Counted from the first letter of the stretch, positions 19,201-27,023 are shown. The stretch is DNA of 36,822 bases from Eggerthellaceae bacterium (GCA_900753095.1 CAADXT010000166.1:1-36822), one strand, 5' to 3'. A program made the numbers and translations. The notes: generated by a model from the sequence alone, not told the origin.

Positions 19201-19723
19201 CGTAGGTGCCGCACCCCTTCGAGATGTTGGGCACGCGCTGGTTAACTTTGATTTCATGGTATTGCGCGTTGCCTGCCGTGCTTTTCCCCTGGCGGACATA
19301 GGGAAGGTAGCCGCCGAAAATGGGGTTATCCACGTTTGCTTTCTTGCCGTCAAGCTCAACCAAGCCGGCATCGGTTCCGTGCAGATCCTCGTCGTAGTAC
19401 CAAAGCTGATCGCCTTTGTATTCGCCGCTGCTGTCAATTTCCTTGCCGTATGTTACGTTGCCCGCTTCAGCTTCGCTTTTGATGAAGGTGTAGTCAGCCG
19501 AACCCGAATTCGTCAAACCGTAGCCGAAGCTATCCAGCAAGGTTGCCTTGGTGAAAATCGACTCACCAGCTTTACCAGGAAGAGCAATACCATTGAAGGT
19601 TGCGGTTACACGGTCGGCAGAAGCTCCGCCCAGCTTGCCGAAGAGGCTTGTAGCGGCCTTGGTACCGCTAGCGTAGTTTGCGCAATACACGTTTTTCACA
19701 TCAAGCGAAACGTAAGTCCTCAT
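13298..19723 (-). CDS. Giant adhesin, C-terminal reading frame
   Basis: This is the 2,141-codon frame after the C7 shift, listed from its first ATG, which has no ribosome site; that supports it being a continuation, not a separate gene. The first 1,150 residues hold GLUG-like motifs such as FFGGVIGCIMGG, IGGYVGAIAGG, AGGLLGNSG, GGIAGNPK, VGGVVGQIDSG and SGGIVGAIS. The remaining part contains non-GLUG beta domains (CTYGTNY-like strands around 1,430, then SFYLVVRVPEG and FYVQIGETYYVP) and ends FVTYTLTKVKLEGIDH. The late TLRLQKKNENDAYEDVDG and YRLVLTAHMEGNG segments resemble Ig-like stalk modules. No sorting signal or TM helix closes the protein, so attachment must be by another route or through partner subunits. 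Confidence 0.85.
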   Translation of the reverse strand: MRTYVSLDVKNVYCANYASGTKAATSLFGKLGGASADRVTATFNGIALPGKAGESIFTKATLLDSFGYGLTNSGSADYTFIKSEAEAGNVTYGKEIDSSGEYKGDQLWYYDEDLHGTDAGLVELDGKKANVDNPIFGGYLPYVRQGKSTAGNAQYHEIKVNQRVPNISKGCGTYGDPYSVTNASELGAIANYVNNKTALDGWEVTVTTDQTQLCKRRQDGENKQLEATYVYSRSTGKWVNKQNASDTLDADTMHRYLRSAYYSIEPSSESGTIEVDVQSFAGLGSRSNPFRGVIVGNLTGTGKNGKIVIKNGGSSDSSNSGTISGLIPYSYGSVVKDLDVEYSSGISAINDAANDSDGVPTAFFGGVIGCIMGGDNIIDGVTVSSSSFSVQATDSSISDAALALLSGTSDNSKLVPIGGYVGAIAGGGVIFRDMAGDSWRSSVKDSSDLYNNPYIGRVIDGYAFSEGCTVDNGNKNYKINELKSKGTACVETGDVTNKYYDGDKNPSKTAITTTVNNAQGLLVLSAIINSGAGAGAVYSTYHDGSFGSFNGSRAYAGRTSAASGKYKFGNDSYGKVRNASYSEVGKGTDAAGDFSTSQNDDLKAPGRQNASSHGPLDPMDGGETEDSVNSPYLVKNYATWQTGYVCASKSAGMDLQFANDTYDMTDYGTGFVGLSGRYYSNACASGFGADRDHIIPQVACINGNGAKIVFNSQVKQYVYDNYFLQSWGGLFNVVEYTNSYASGSVAANGGYVVKDLQLGDAGKKSNVSLTCIKADGSAVSYDEFKTSSSVATDNDTKIPHSGVGALAGMTANHDSLGDSGKYSNVAIVNCEVTGPSMAGGLLGNSGWASRRTDGTTNRIADYAPSSTYSSPVKLYNCRYESLTVNGASRVGGFVAAVGGNNGKDRRYSSVEVSVTKDSFTVAKNSTIKAYEAKPSSSTPLANCIAGGFVGLAWSPVSVNASSDGTIDSSCKAANVENVTVDNSYGVTNDSLSGTGGIAGNPKVGCVAAKLNIDSSGSSADKTSAYVGSLNSSSNVRYVGGVVGQIDSGSIAKFQDVSVKHVRVGTDRAGAALVGSLRGGRQITCDGVTVEGAYITGQWSGGIVGAISTNADDSGSNKSSVTVSNSSICSTTFTGSDTGGVAGDGRGIFRLSNLLFEENSFNGNQGVLVGIVGSGDVVKRFRGLYATGVDVKPKAGAATPSVIRSADGATTKAVNKKSFVAFGDYLDNFDEVDGSTLYSDDDSAVSAASPWVTTSPVSEIKVKGNSDASEKSLFGDGVAIDTAGTIKDDVAKAEAHQAVNGSYTYTNIGGCNDQGEYTNTNTYNALSSKSSFNSCNVKESSLKVDNDFPVLLISGNDADADTVKNYLNLVTNGGFSDAVRLNGDGGKPYVTATAEAFQLVASGDGGKSFVKVADPNDSASLAILNNGTSGMLFRASTKWDNEQSRFTLLTVTFNDGADHTYKVQVPIVVKRMLEIDFAATFTYGTNYKSSNYAELAEKNNHVLTSVGDAMTGYLTWTYNQAKGINTEYGWNTHLESGGFMRPLNKTIKFEGSGTSGTLPENTQLVLIDPANNSKEYTYTVPAGGASSVALSSFKDQSGTAYEEKWLSETMGVQVGAAGSGKWLDLGTDYAKITDKESIGAKVDGHYYRYDENMGTSAPHYGLSVPNENSQSESFYLVVRVPEGTNASVEGVLGTASDQSDVNTNINYVRRNDATQPDRRENTASTYSIASSYRQTLADNKKNVVQQMDGEKPNELNMSVTDTINPGENQYNSGDSLYFRLDSSLENYDKDRLTGVTGYPSGTSGSVSFYVQIGETYYVPSYDEGVGKWSWESKTDKTPAAVIEDWKADGNDMSFVLSDSNGRAIDLCDIREKAKTSSGYQPFAVRMEASLTMTGEACNKAIAASINDAQTGLTAYTKPTYRAFLSPHAETLSSSSMTSDPAGEAVYYRKDIGSSTIGLMAPQKTQLGINVDDLDNKADGTIVLVGTYDLSKLSGAEEKLKRATTVTYTLRLQKKNENDAYEDVDGIDNYLAVSESDKLGTGRVSGDGNSIVFTDTRSEGGDFATRDSDSLALKHRFVAKVKTDNVESAGHPYANYRLVLTAHMEGNGVNDTPINAMDYGEGYENSDFVTYTLTKVKLEGIDH

Positions 19724-22700
19724 CCCATTGGTAAGCAGGGGGGGCGTACTCGGTGGAGTCGGAAACGCCGTCGACCGACAGCCCGTCCAAAGTCAAGCCA
19801 TCAATTGAGATTTTATAAGTCCCGTTTGTGCTGCTTCCTTCAATGTATCGGCACACTAAAGCACCTGATTTGCTTCCCAAAGCCGACCCGTCGGCATCGT
19901 TCACCACGCTGCCGATGGTACCCGCCAGCGTAGCATTCGCTACCGCTAAGTTGCTGTAAAGGGTTCGGGTTAAGCTGCTATGCATGTTTTCATGCTGGGT
20001 TCCCTGATCGTTTCGCTTGTTGTTAGCCTGCTCGTCTTTGATCTTCGAATAGCAAAATGTGATCTTTGCATTCTTCACCGCGAACGCATTGCTGTAATTC
20101 GTTGGATAGTAGCTATAGCCCGTAAGGTTGATATCCTGAACCGCGCCGTTGGCGCTGCCGATATTGATGGAGCCCTCAAAACAGTTTTTCATGCCATCGG
20201 GCACGATCAACGCTTTTACTTGCGGAGGGGCATAACGGCAAGCGCACATCAAAAGCAGTTCTTCGGGCGTGTTCAACCACGTACCGCTTCCATAGTTCTT
20301 TCCAGTCCCTTTAGCTACAGTAAGCGCCCTATCGAGGTTGTAGTAGTAGCGCGTATTCGCGTTGGTATTGTGGCTTTTCCCAAAGTTCGAACGATTCTGG
20401 TAGCTGTTATCGCTCGCAGAATTGCCGCTCATATCGAGTTTTTCGCCCTGGGTATGCAGCGAGACGATGGCGTTCCAGTCGCCATCGATGAGCTTGGCTT
20501 CGTTGCCGTCGCTATTAAAGCCACGACCCTTTGCCACCCACTCATCAAACACCGCGACCTTTGGAGCGTCAACCTGGATGCCTTCAACCTTGTACGCACC
20601 CGGATTGGCCTGCGTACCCCAGTAGGCGCGATCTTCCATATAAAGGCCAGCATAGTTTTCGGAACCATACCGCGTGTTTGAGTAGATGCGACCGCCCCGG
20701 CATACCAGCAAGCCGAAGGTATCTGCACTGCTTGCCGCAAACGAAGCGTTTCCCAAGTCGATTGCCTTTTCATCGATAACCCAATGACCGCTCGATGCGT
20801 ACACGAGGCCACCTAGCTCAGCAGCAGAATTCGCAGTTACGCTTGCACCACCATCGGCAACAGAAAGGGCGTAAGCGTTTGCCCCCTCAGCACCACCGAT
20901 GTTCACAAGGGCATTGCCCCAGCTGTACCCGAGCAAGCCACCTGCACCGTTCTTCCGGTTGTCGCATTTGCCGACATTCATGCTGAAGCCGCTATAGGTA
21001 AGGCCGGTTATATTGACGGTTTTGTAGGCCCGGTCGCCACCCTGGCCAATAGAGCCGATAAAACCGCCGATTTGCGCAATTGAGTTACTACCCTCTGCGG
21101 TAATGCTGCCGCCGATGGTTAAGCCCTTCACGTTGTAGACGGCAGCGGTGCCGTCGGCGTTTCCGGTATCGCCAGCAACGTGCCCAAGAGCGCCGCCCAC
21201 GCGTGTTTCCTCATTGCTGGTACCTTGCGCAGTTATAGCAGATTGAGCATTCGTGCCGCTTTCAAAGTTCACCTCTGAAGCAGATGAAGCGCCGGCGATG
21301 CCGCCCACGCGGATAATGTTGCCACCGAACGAAGAGCTATAGGTAATTGAGCTTTTAAACGTTGCCCCCGAAAGCGACGTGGCACCGGCGATGGAACCCG
21401 CGAGCGAGCCAGCATTCACGGCAGCACCGTTTTCGAATGCGATGGATCCATCGATAGTGACCCCCGTAATGGTTGCACCGCTGACCCCCGTAAACAGGCC
21501 AAGGCTGCTATGGCGATAGATCTTGCCGTTGCCGGCACTGGTGTCATTGGAACCGAGTTCGGTACCGTTGCGCATGCCATAGGGCTCGCCCACGGCCAGG
21601 CTGATGGTGCCGTTGCCCCTCAACGTGCCCTTGAACACATGGGCGGACTCCCATTCGCCGCCGCTTTCCGCCCTATAGGTGCTGTCCGTACCGGAAGGGT
21701 CACGGTCTTTCGTGAAGCCCGTAAGGCCCGTTCCCGCTAAATCGATGGTTCCCGTTACCTCGATAGTTGAAGAGGCCAAGCTGGCAACGCTGCCGCCCTG
21801 GATGCCGTCGACCATGGAAAAGTACCCGAACGTCTGCCACGTGATAGCGAGCTTCGCGAATGTATCGGCATTCGAAATGGAGTACGCTCCGTTCGCTGCG
21901 CTTAAAGGAGCTGCCAGGGCATAGGTATGCGCGTTCTGATCTACGGTAACCAGGTTGGCGCTGAGCTTGCCGCCCAAGCGGATAACCTCACCGTAATCGT
22001 GGATATCGTCAATCTTTTTGCCTTCGGAGGAGCGAAAGTACTTCCAACCGTCGTTACTGCCGCTGCCCGCTGCGAAAATCAGGGAATTGTAGTTTTGGTA
22101 CACGAGCTGAGCAGCATTGTCGGTTTCCGCAAACTTCGCGCTTGAGAGATCGGTTGAGCCGCTGAACTTGATTACGCCGCGCCATGCAGAGCCGGCAACG
22201 CCAGCGGAACCGCCGTTTTGAGCACCAATTTCATTGTCGCTTGAAAGCTTGAAATCACGCACATCAAGAACATTGTCCCTGTCGACAACGCCCACGGCAC
22301 CGCCGTATTTCCCGTTTGAGGTATAGGCGTAAGCGGCCCCAGCAAGAGAAACTTCTGCGCCGTCTACAACGATGGCAACATTGCTTGTAGAGGCGCTGTT
22401 ATTGCCCAGGTACCCTGCAATGCCGCCAACGTAGCAAAGGCTGCCTGCCCTTTCGATTTTGATGGAAGCAGCGTTTGAGCTATCGCGTTGCACAACCAAA
22501 GCGTTGTTTCTTCCAGCAGTGGCCTTCGTGCTTTCCACGATGCCGGCAATGCCACCGTAGCAGCCGCGCGTTTTGCTATCGCCCGGAGCATCTGCCCCAG
22601 CAGCCAGCTTGCTGAGGTAGGTGCCGCCCTGAACGGTAACATCGCCGTTGGCAACATCGAGCTCGCCGAACAAGCCGCCCGCGCGCCTTGTTGCAGCCAG

Positions 22701-23210
22701 CTGAACGCCATCGCTACCGAAATCGAACCAACTCGGGTCGATGCTGGCCGTCGAAGCAAACGATGCGTAGCCGAAAGCGCCGCCAGCGCATTGGGTGGCT
22801 GCATCGCCCACCGTTTTAGCGGGTTTTGCCTTGGCTCCGTTGCCGAAGCTTAAATTCACATTCGTTGCCTTGCCCGCAAAGCCGCCGGCATAACCGCCGT
22901 TCGACGTTACCGTGAGCTTCGATACGTCGACAACGTTTTCGGATGAACCTTCGGCAGCTGCACCAAGCGCAAGCGTTGCCCCGCTTTCCGCGCAGCCAAC
23001 CAAGCCGCCAGCGCAGCCGCCATCGGTCGAAGAGATTTTCGGCGTGCCTGCCAGCCCATCAAGACCCGACAAGCCATTCACCGTGAGCGAGGAACTCGCA
23101 GCTACCGTATTTGCAAGCAAGCCCACATTGCCGGCAGCGGAAATCCCCAAGCCTTTGCGCGTTCCCAAGAACGAATACGAAGCTTTAAGGGAAAGGCTGC
23201 CCGTTACGGT
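19701..23210 (-). CDS. Giant adhesin, central reading frame
   Basis: This frame is open from directly after the TGA at 23211 to a TGA at 19701, about 1,170 codons. The first start-like codon is a TTG at 23168 without a ribosome site. It continues the beta-helix, with CAGGLVGCAESG, GGYAGGFAGKA, AGGLFGELD, GCYGGIAGI, YVGGIAGYLG, VGGALGHVAG, IGGFIGSIGQGG and GAGGLLGYSWG. It ends in the out-of-frame AYQWDEDLRFA after the C7 tract, a tail with no repeat character. Confidence 0.8.
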   Translation of the reverse strand, partial: TVTGSLSLKASYSFLGTRKGLGISAAGNVGLLANTVAASSSLTVNGLSGLDGLAGTPKISSTDGGCAGGLVGCAESGATLALGAAAEGSSENVVDVSKLTVTSNGGYAGGFAGKATNVNLSFGNGAKAKPAKTVGDAATQCAGGAFGYASFASTASIDPSWFDFGSDGVQLAATRRAGGLFGELDVANGDVTVQGGTYLSKLAAGADAPGDSKTRGCYGGIAGIVESTKATAGRNNALVVQRDSSNAASIKIERAGSLCYVGGIAGYLGNNSASTSNVAIVVDGAEVSLAGAAYAYTSNGKYGGAVGVVDRDNVLDVRDFKLSSDNEIGAQNGGSAGVAGSAWRGVIKFSGSTDLSSAKFAETDNAAQLVYQNYNSLIFAAGSGSNDGWKYFRSSEGKKIDDIHDYGEVIRLGGKLSANLVTVDQNAHTYALAAPLSAANGAYSISNADTFAKLAITWQTFGYFSMVDGIQGGSVASLASSTIEVTGTIDLAGTGLTGFTKDRDPSGTDSTYRAESGGEWESAHVFKGTLRGNGTISLAVGEPYGMRNGTELGSNDTSAGNGKIYRHSSLGLFTGVSGATITGVTIDGSIAFENGAAVNAGSLAGSIAGATSLSGATFKSSITYSSSFGGNIIRVGGIAGASSASEVNFESGTNAQSAITAQGTSNEETRVGGALGHVAGDTGNADGTAAVYNVKGLTIGGSITAEGSNSIAQIGGFIGSIGQGGDRAYKTVNITGLTYSGFSMNVGKCDNRKNGAGGLLGYSWGNALVNIGGAEGANAYALSVADGGASVTANSAAELGGLVYASSGHWVIDEKAIDLGNASFAASSADTFGLLVCRGGRIYSNTRYGSENYAGLYMEDRAYWGTQANPGAYKVEGIQVDAPKVAVFDEWVAKGRGFNSDGNEAKLIDGDWNAIVSLHTQGEKLDMSGNSASDNSYQNRSNFGKSHNTNANTRYYYNLDRALTVAKGTGKNYGSGTWLNTPEELLLMCACRYAPPQVKALIVPDGMKNCFEGSINIGSANGAVQDINLTGYSYYPTNYSNAFAVKNAKITFCYSKIKDEQANNKRNDQGTQHENMHSSLTRTLYSNLAVANATLAGTIGSVVNDADGSALGSKSGALVCRYIEGSSTNGTYKISIDGLTLDGLSVDGVSDSTEYAPPAYQWDEDLRFA
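19738..19744 (-). repeat. C7 homopolymer at the adhesin frameshift
   Basis: Seven consecutive C on the coding strand (G on the plus strand). Six C would join the central and C-terminal frames. Homopolymeric C tracts in surface genes are classic slipped-strand contingency sites, and they are also common sequencing-error sites. Confidence 0.85.
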
Positions 23211-24119
23211 TCACAGCAAAGAGCCCGTAATGCCGGGCGTTGAGTCCTGCACGGTTGCCCCCGACGGGTCGGCAATCGAAATGTCGGCATTCAGCGTTTG
23301 CGCGCCGCCCTCAATTTGCGCTGCGACAATCGGAATGCTTTCCGTTCCCTTCCAGATGAGCTTCACGCTTGCGCCGTCTGCGGGAAGCTTCACTGCGTTA
23401 TAGAACGTTTTCGCGATGATGACGGCCTTGCCTCCAAGATCGATGGTCCCCTGGAAAGGAGTATCGCTCGCACCGAACCCCTGGAACTCATATCCGTCAA
23501 TCGGTTTGGTCACATCGAAGTCGCTCGATGAAGTGCCGCCTTTTGTGATGGCGGCACTCTGGTAAATGCTCGGATTGGCGTTGGAGACAATGAGCAGTGC
23601 CAACGAGTCGTTAACCACAATGGAGCTAGCAGCATCGCCCGAACCTGTAGCGCTACCATGGTCGCCAGTGGAAAGCGCTTTGTTGAGGTCGGCAAGCGTA
23701 TTGATCTTCCAGGCCCCCTTAGCGAAAGCCGCAGCCTCATTCTGCTGCTCGCCAGCAGCAGCGTCCGCACCAGCGGCAGCTTCGCCCGAAGATGCCGCGC
23801 CATCGTTTCCGGAGCCCGCTGCGCCCGCCTCGCTCGACGAAGAGCCGCTCGCCGCACCGGATTCCGCGCCGCCTGCAGCGCCAGCAGAGCCAGATTCGGC
23901 ACCCGATACACCAGCGCCAGCAGAGGAAGACTCGCCTTCGCCCGATTCAGCGCCGCCTTGGGCGGTTTTGCCTTCGTCGGAAACATTGGCTGCAACTTGG
24001 GCAGAGAAGCTGGAAACGGCATCGATTTCCGCAGCAAGCGCCTGCGAAGAAGGCGAAAGCATCTGAAAAGCCATTGTTGCGGTAAGGCACGCTGCAACTA
24101 TACGCTTTGCCGATTTCAT
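23211..24119 (-). CDS. Giant adhesin, N-terminal reading frame with signal peptide
   Basis: 302 codons from ATG 24119, chosen over upstream starts because it begins a clean signal peptide (MKSAKRIVAACL...SQALAAE) and has ACGAGG nearby. Residues about 45-135 are an Ala/Gly/Ser/Glu stalk. From about 150 on, beta-helix strands appear (FQGTIDLGGKAVIIAKTFYN). The frame ends at TGA 23213-23211 after GITGSLL, and the same frame continues past it with family-like sequence. A truncated product would be secreted but would lack the repeat body. It lies 50 bases after the stop of the preceding AWF-type gene. Confidence 0.82.
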   Translation of the reverse strand: MKSAKRIVAACLTATMAFQMLSPSSQALAAEIDAVSSFSAQVAANVSDEGKTAQGGAESGEGESSSAGAGVSGAESGSAGAAGGAESGAASGSSSSEAGAAGSGNDGAASSGEAAAGADAAAGEQQNEAAAFAKGAWKINTLADLNKALSTGDHGSATGSGDAASSIVVNDSLALLIVSNANPSIYQSAAITKGGTSSSDFDVTKPIDGYEFQGFGASDTPFQGTIDLGGKAVIIAKTFYNAVKLPADGASVKLIWKGTESIPIVAAQIEGGAQTLNADISIADPSGATVQDSTPGITGSLL

Positions 24120-24169
24120 CTCGTAAAACCTCGTTCTAATATCACTGCTCCGCACGGGAGCCAAGTTTG

Positions 24170-25285
24170 CTAATTTGCAACCTCGTTGCAAGTAACGCCG
24201 GTATCTTCCCAGCTGGAAGGCGCCTCAGCGCTTGCTCGGTAGAAATTGACTATCTCCGAACCGGGCTCGACGATGAATTCCGCGGTTCGCTTATCGCGGT
24301 CAACCGTGCAAGCGGAGCCCTGCCCTGAGTGGTTGGTTTCGAAATACGGATCGAGCTCAACCTTTTCACCCCAGGTGAGCCTTACCCTTGCCGCTTTGCC
24401 AGTGGCGGTAATGCGGTAGTTGTACGCATCGTATTCCTGGATATTTCCGGAATCGGCCCAGCCCTTCTGGACTGATGCGGAATTCACCTTGGAACTCTGA
24501 ACAGGCGTTAGCACCGCCGCTAGGCACGTCAGGGTGGTGCCTGGACTGTTATCGGGGTCGACGTTTGCCTTGATCACAAACTTCGTCTTATCAACCAAAT
24601 CGGTGTTCAGCGTAATCGTGTACTCCTTGATAACGCCCTTGGTGCCGGGAAGCTCAACCGTTCCCGGCGCAGGGCTGATGGACCAACCCTGCGTTACTTC
24701 GCTGCCATCAGTGTTTTTCGCAACAACGCTGAGCGTGTACATTGCTTCTTTGTCGTTAAACACATTCGGGTCGTCCAGCAAGCAGTTGTAGATCTTGAAC
24801 TTGAAGGAGCATTCGCTGCCGCTGGTGTCTACCGCCATGTTGCGCCCCGCCATTTCCCCTTCACTCGGCGTCGTTTTGTAGGGGGCAAGGATGTCGGAGG
24901 CGAACAGGCTCTGCGATTCGCCGGTTACGGGGACCGCCTTCAGGTGGTCGTTCCCGCTGAAGGCGGAATAGGTAAGTCCAGCGCCCAGCAGCAGGGCCGC
25001 GATGGCCACTAAGAATGCAGCAGCCCAAAGCGTCTTGCGTTTTTGGGGCGTTGCCGCCCGGCTGTCCACCGCTTGGTTCAGGGAAGCGGTGAGCGATTGC
25101 TTTTGCTCGGGCTGGCGTGCGTGCTTGCCCTGCGCGGTTTCGGGCAGGCTCGTACCACGTGCAAACCTGCTGCGCGAGCGCCTGCCTTGGTACTTGTCGC
25201 GCGCGTACTTGCTCAGGTCGTCTTCGCTTTGGCCTGCGCCCTGCGCGTGCTTGCCCTTATACATGTCGTTTCGGTTTTCGGTCAC
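24170..25285 (-). CDS. Membrane-anchored fibre-like protein with long cytoplasmic N-terminus
   Basis: The start is GTG 25285, preceded by GAGGGGAGGGG with good spacing; earlier starts overlap the upstream gene. The product has 371 residues. About 85 basic, disordered residues (GRRSRSRFARG, QKRKT) precede a TM helix at 86-107 ending GAGLTYSAFSGN, a TasA-like processing motif. The exported domain contains TYSLSV- and VIKEYTITLN-like strands and ends around AEFIVEPGSEIVNFYRAS and CNEVAN. It is third in the operon before the giant adhesin and may be a minor subunit, an assembly factor or the adhesin's anchor. Confidence 0.75.
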   Translation of the reverse strand: MTENRNDMYKGKHAQGAGQSEDDLSKYARDKYQGRRSRSRFARGTSLPETAQGKHARQPEQKQSLTASLNQAVDSRAATPQKRKTLWAAAFLVAIAALLLGAGLTYSAFSGNDHLKAVPVTGESQSLFASDILAPYKTTPSEGEMAGRNMAVDTSGSECSFKFKIYNCLLDDPNVFNDKEAMYTLSVVAKNTDGSEVTQGWSISPAPGTVELPGTKGVIKEYTITLNTDLVDKTKFVIKANVDPDNSPGTTLTCLAAVLTPVQSSKVNSASVQKGWADSGNIQEYDAYNYRITATGKAARVRLTWGEKVELDPYFETNHSGQGSACTVDRDKRTAEFIVEPGSEIVNFYRASAEAPSSWEDTGVTCNEVAN

Positions 25286-25299
25286 TGTTCCCCTCCCCT

Positions 25300-26034
25300 C
25301 TACGACTGCGAACCGGCCGAGCGCGCAATGAGGTACGCCACGTCCGATTCCTTCATGTTTTCGCTTTTTGGCCACGAGCATTCGATGATGAAGTTGGTGG
25401 CGTCAGCGGGATCGGTGCCGCCATTGTTGAGATCATCCACGCTGAACTTCTTCCAGCGGTACGTGGGCACTGATTTGCTTTGGACGTTTCCGTAGTCGCC
25501 AAAAGTGCCTTTCTTGGCAGTATCCGAAGCTATCGTGCCGTCGAACGTAACTTCAGCGCCTTTGCTCCACGAGTACTTTTTTCCTGCTCCATCGCGCCCT
25601 GTCACATCGCCCGGGGCATTTTCATCGTTCACCTGTACGCGATATACGTGAACACCCAAGTCTTTGATGTTGGTGGTGTTCGCAACCTGCAGCTCGAAAG
25701 CTTTCTTCTTCCCGTCTTCACTCTGCCCGCTTTTCACGCAGAACGCACGGCGGCGAACCACCTTGCCATCGGTAGTTTTAGCGTCGTCGGAATCAGCATC
25801 GTAGGTAAGGTCGAGCTGCTCAGTTGCCGTTTGGTTGGGGCCCATGATCTTAAGCTCGGCCGGCGCGTCCACCTTGGCCACGGTGGAAAGCTCGCTGTTG
25901 GTTAAGAACCACGAAAGCGTTAAGGCAATAAGTATCAGGATGGTGGCCACCACTGCGATGGAAGCCAAAATGGGGCCGCGATGCTCGTAGATCCATTCCT
26001 TTGCGTTGCTCAAGCGGGCTTCTGCACTGCTCAC
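25300..26034 (-). CDS. AWF-type (SWF) membrane-anchored fibre-subunit-like protein
   Basis: The product has 244 residues from a GTG at 26034 that overlaps the upstream stop by 4 bases (GTGA), showing tight coupling. A TM helix at 21-43 ends LTLSWFLTNSE, the SipW-type pattern. The exported domain has Lys/Asp-rich beta strands (FELQVANTTNIKDLGVHVYRV) and ends NFIIECSWPKSENMKESDVAYLIARS. It lacks the WxEGxDxxC closing motif of the other operon. It is the second gene of the adhesin operon. Confidence 0.78.
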   Translation of the reverse strand: MSSAEARLSNAKEWIYEHRGPILASIAVVATILILIALTLSWFLTNSELSTVAKVDAPAELKIMGPNQTATEQLDLTYDADSDDAKTTDGKVVRRRAFCVKSGQSEDGKKKAFELQVANTTNIKDLGVHVYRVQVNDENAPGDVTGRDGAGKKYSWSKGAEVTFDGTIASDTAKKGTFGDYGNVQSKSVPTYRWKKFSVDDLNNGGTDPADATNFIIECSWPKSENMKESDVAYLIARSAGSQS

Positions 26035-27023
26035 TGGCCAGTCCCCCTTGGAGTTTCATCTGCGCTCAGCTGGAGCTGCAGGTATTCCACGTTGTTGCCG
26101 AGGTAGTCGTCGGCCTTGTTGTAGTAGTCGGCGCACTGCCCAAGAGCGGCTGATTTCATCTCGTTGCTCAACTCAGGGATTGTTGCACCGTCGCCATAGC
26201 CGTAATAGAAATAGTCCCTATGCCCATTAACGTACGTTTGCATGCTGGTGTAGTCCTCGCTTGCTGAGGCGAAGATGTTTTTGTAATAGTTGGCGTTGCC
26301 GGTGTACACAAAGTTCTGGAGGTACTCGGGCCATACCCAACTGAGCACCACCTGCACAGGCCTGGTGGTATTGCCCGATTCGTCTTGGAACTTGCTCTTC
26401 TCAATAACAATAGAATCCGTTACATGGTTCGAGTAGAAGCCTGCATCGCTGCATGCGGTAAAGAACAGCAGGTGGCCCTTCGCCAGCTTGAGCGTATCGG
26501 GCATGTTTTGCTGCGTGCAATCGCTTTCCTTAACGAGGGTTCCGTCCCCGTCCTTCAGCTGCAGAACGCGGGAGATGTCGATGGTTGCACCATTCAAGTC
26601 CTTCGTAAGGGGCTGTACCGTGAACTTGATTTGGCCACGAGCACCCGGGTACAGGCTGCCGCTCGTGTAGTTGTTCAGGTTGGAGTTCAGCGTCACCGTC
26701 ATCGAGTTGGAGGTGTCGAAGTTGGTGGCTGTTTTGTCCTGCTCGTAAGCGCCAACATTGCTCCCCTTCTCCGTTTCAACAAGCGCCAGCTTCGCCCTTT
26801 CCGCGCTTATATTCACGCCGCCGGCGTTCACCTGGGTGTTGTTCAGAAACCACGCCAAACAGGCAAGGATGATGACGATGGCAGCCATAACGAACAGCCC
26901 GCTTACCATGAAACGCTTCCAGAAATCCTTCAGCGTTTGAGCGTGCTCGTCGGCGGTGGCGCGATACTCTTCTGCCGTTTTTTCGCTGACTTCCTGCCGG
27001 ATATGTTGGCCCTTGCCCGTCAT
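26031..27023 (-). CDS. AWF-type membrane-anchored fibre-subunit-like protein, first in adhesin operon
   Basis: The product has 330 residues from ATG 27023; the ribosome site is weak. A charged cytoplasmic segment of about 37 residues precedes a TM helix at 38-57 ending LACLAWFLNNTQV. The exported domain begins VNAGGVNISAERAKLALVE, similar to the start of the solitary subunit at 29893 (VTAEGVDVS). SLYPGARGQIKFTVQPL near 115 is typical of TasA/camelysin-like beta sandwiches, where a YPG turn is common. It ends in a polar tail. The gene heads an operon with 26034, 25285 and the giant adhesin. Confidence 0.8.
   Translation of the reverse strand: MTGKGQHIRQEVSEKTAEEYRATADEHAQTLKDFWKRFMVSGLFVMAAIVIILACLAWFLNNTQVNAGGVNISAERAKLALVETEKGSNVGAYEQDKTATNFDTSNSMTVTLNSNLNNYTSGSLYPGARGQIKFTVQPLTKDLNGATIDISRVLQLKDGDGTLVKESDCTQQNMPDTLKLAKGHLLFFTACSDAGFYSNHVTDSIVIEKSKFQDESGNTTRPVQVVLSWVWPEYLQNFVYTGNANYYKNIFASASEDYTSMQTYVNGHRDYFYYGYGDGATIPELSNEMKSAALGQCADYYNKADDYLGNNVEYLQLQLSADETPRGTGQ

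Larger units (their letters stand above)
13298..24119 (-). pseudogene. Giant GLUG-repeat beta-helix adhesin, interrupted twice
   Basis: Read as one gene this encodes about 3,606 residues from ATG 24119 to the stop at 13298. The frame is broken by an in-frame TGA (codon 303, 23213-23211) and by a +1 shift at a C7 tract (19738-19744). Across both breaks the repeat pattern continues without loss: reading through the TGA gives GSLL-x-TVTGSLSLKASYSF, and removing one C gives EYAPPLLTNGMRTYVS. The protein has a signal peptide (MKSAKRI...ALAAE), an Ala/Ser/Glu-rich stalk, more than 20 GLUG-like motifs (GGFVG, GGLLG, GGIAG and similar) predicting a parallel beta-helix, and a C-terminal Ig-like region of about 700 residues. 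I see no LPXTG. It is the last gene of the operon starting at 27023. The breaks may be real (phase-variable or decaying) or sequence errors. Confidence 0.85.

Noticed and set aside
19701..23168. An independent gene starting at the TTG codon 23168
   Set aside because: There is no ribosome site, and the frame upstream continues family-like sequence to the TGA, so it is the middle of the adhesin.
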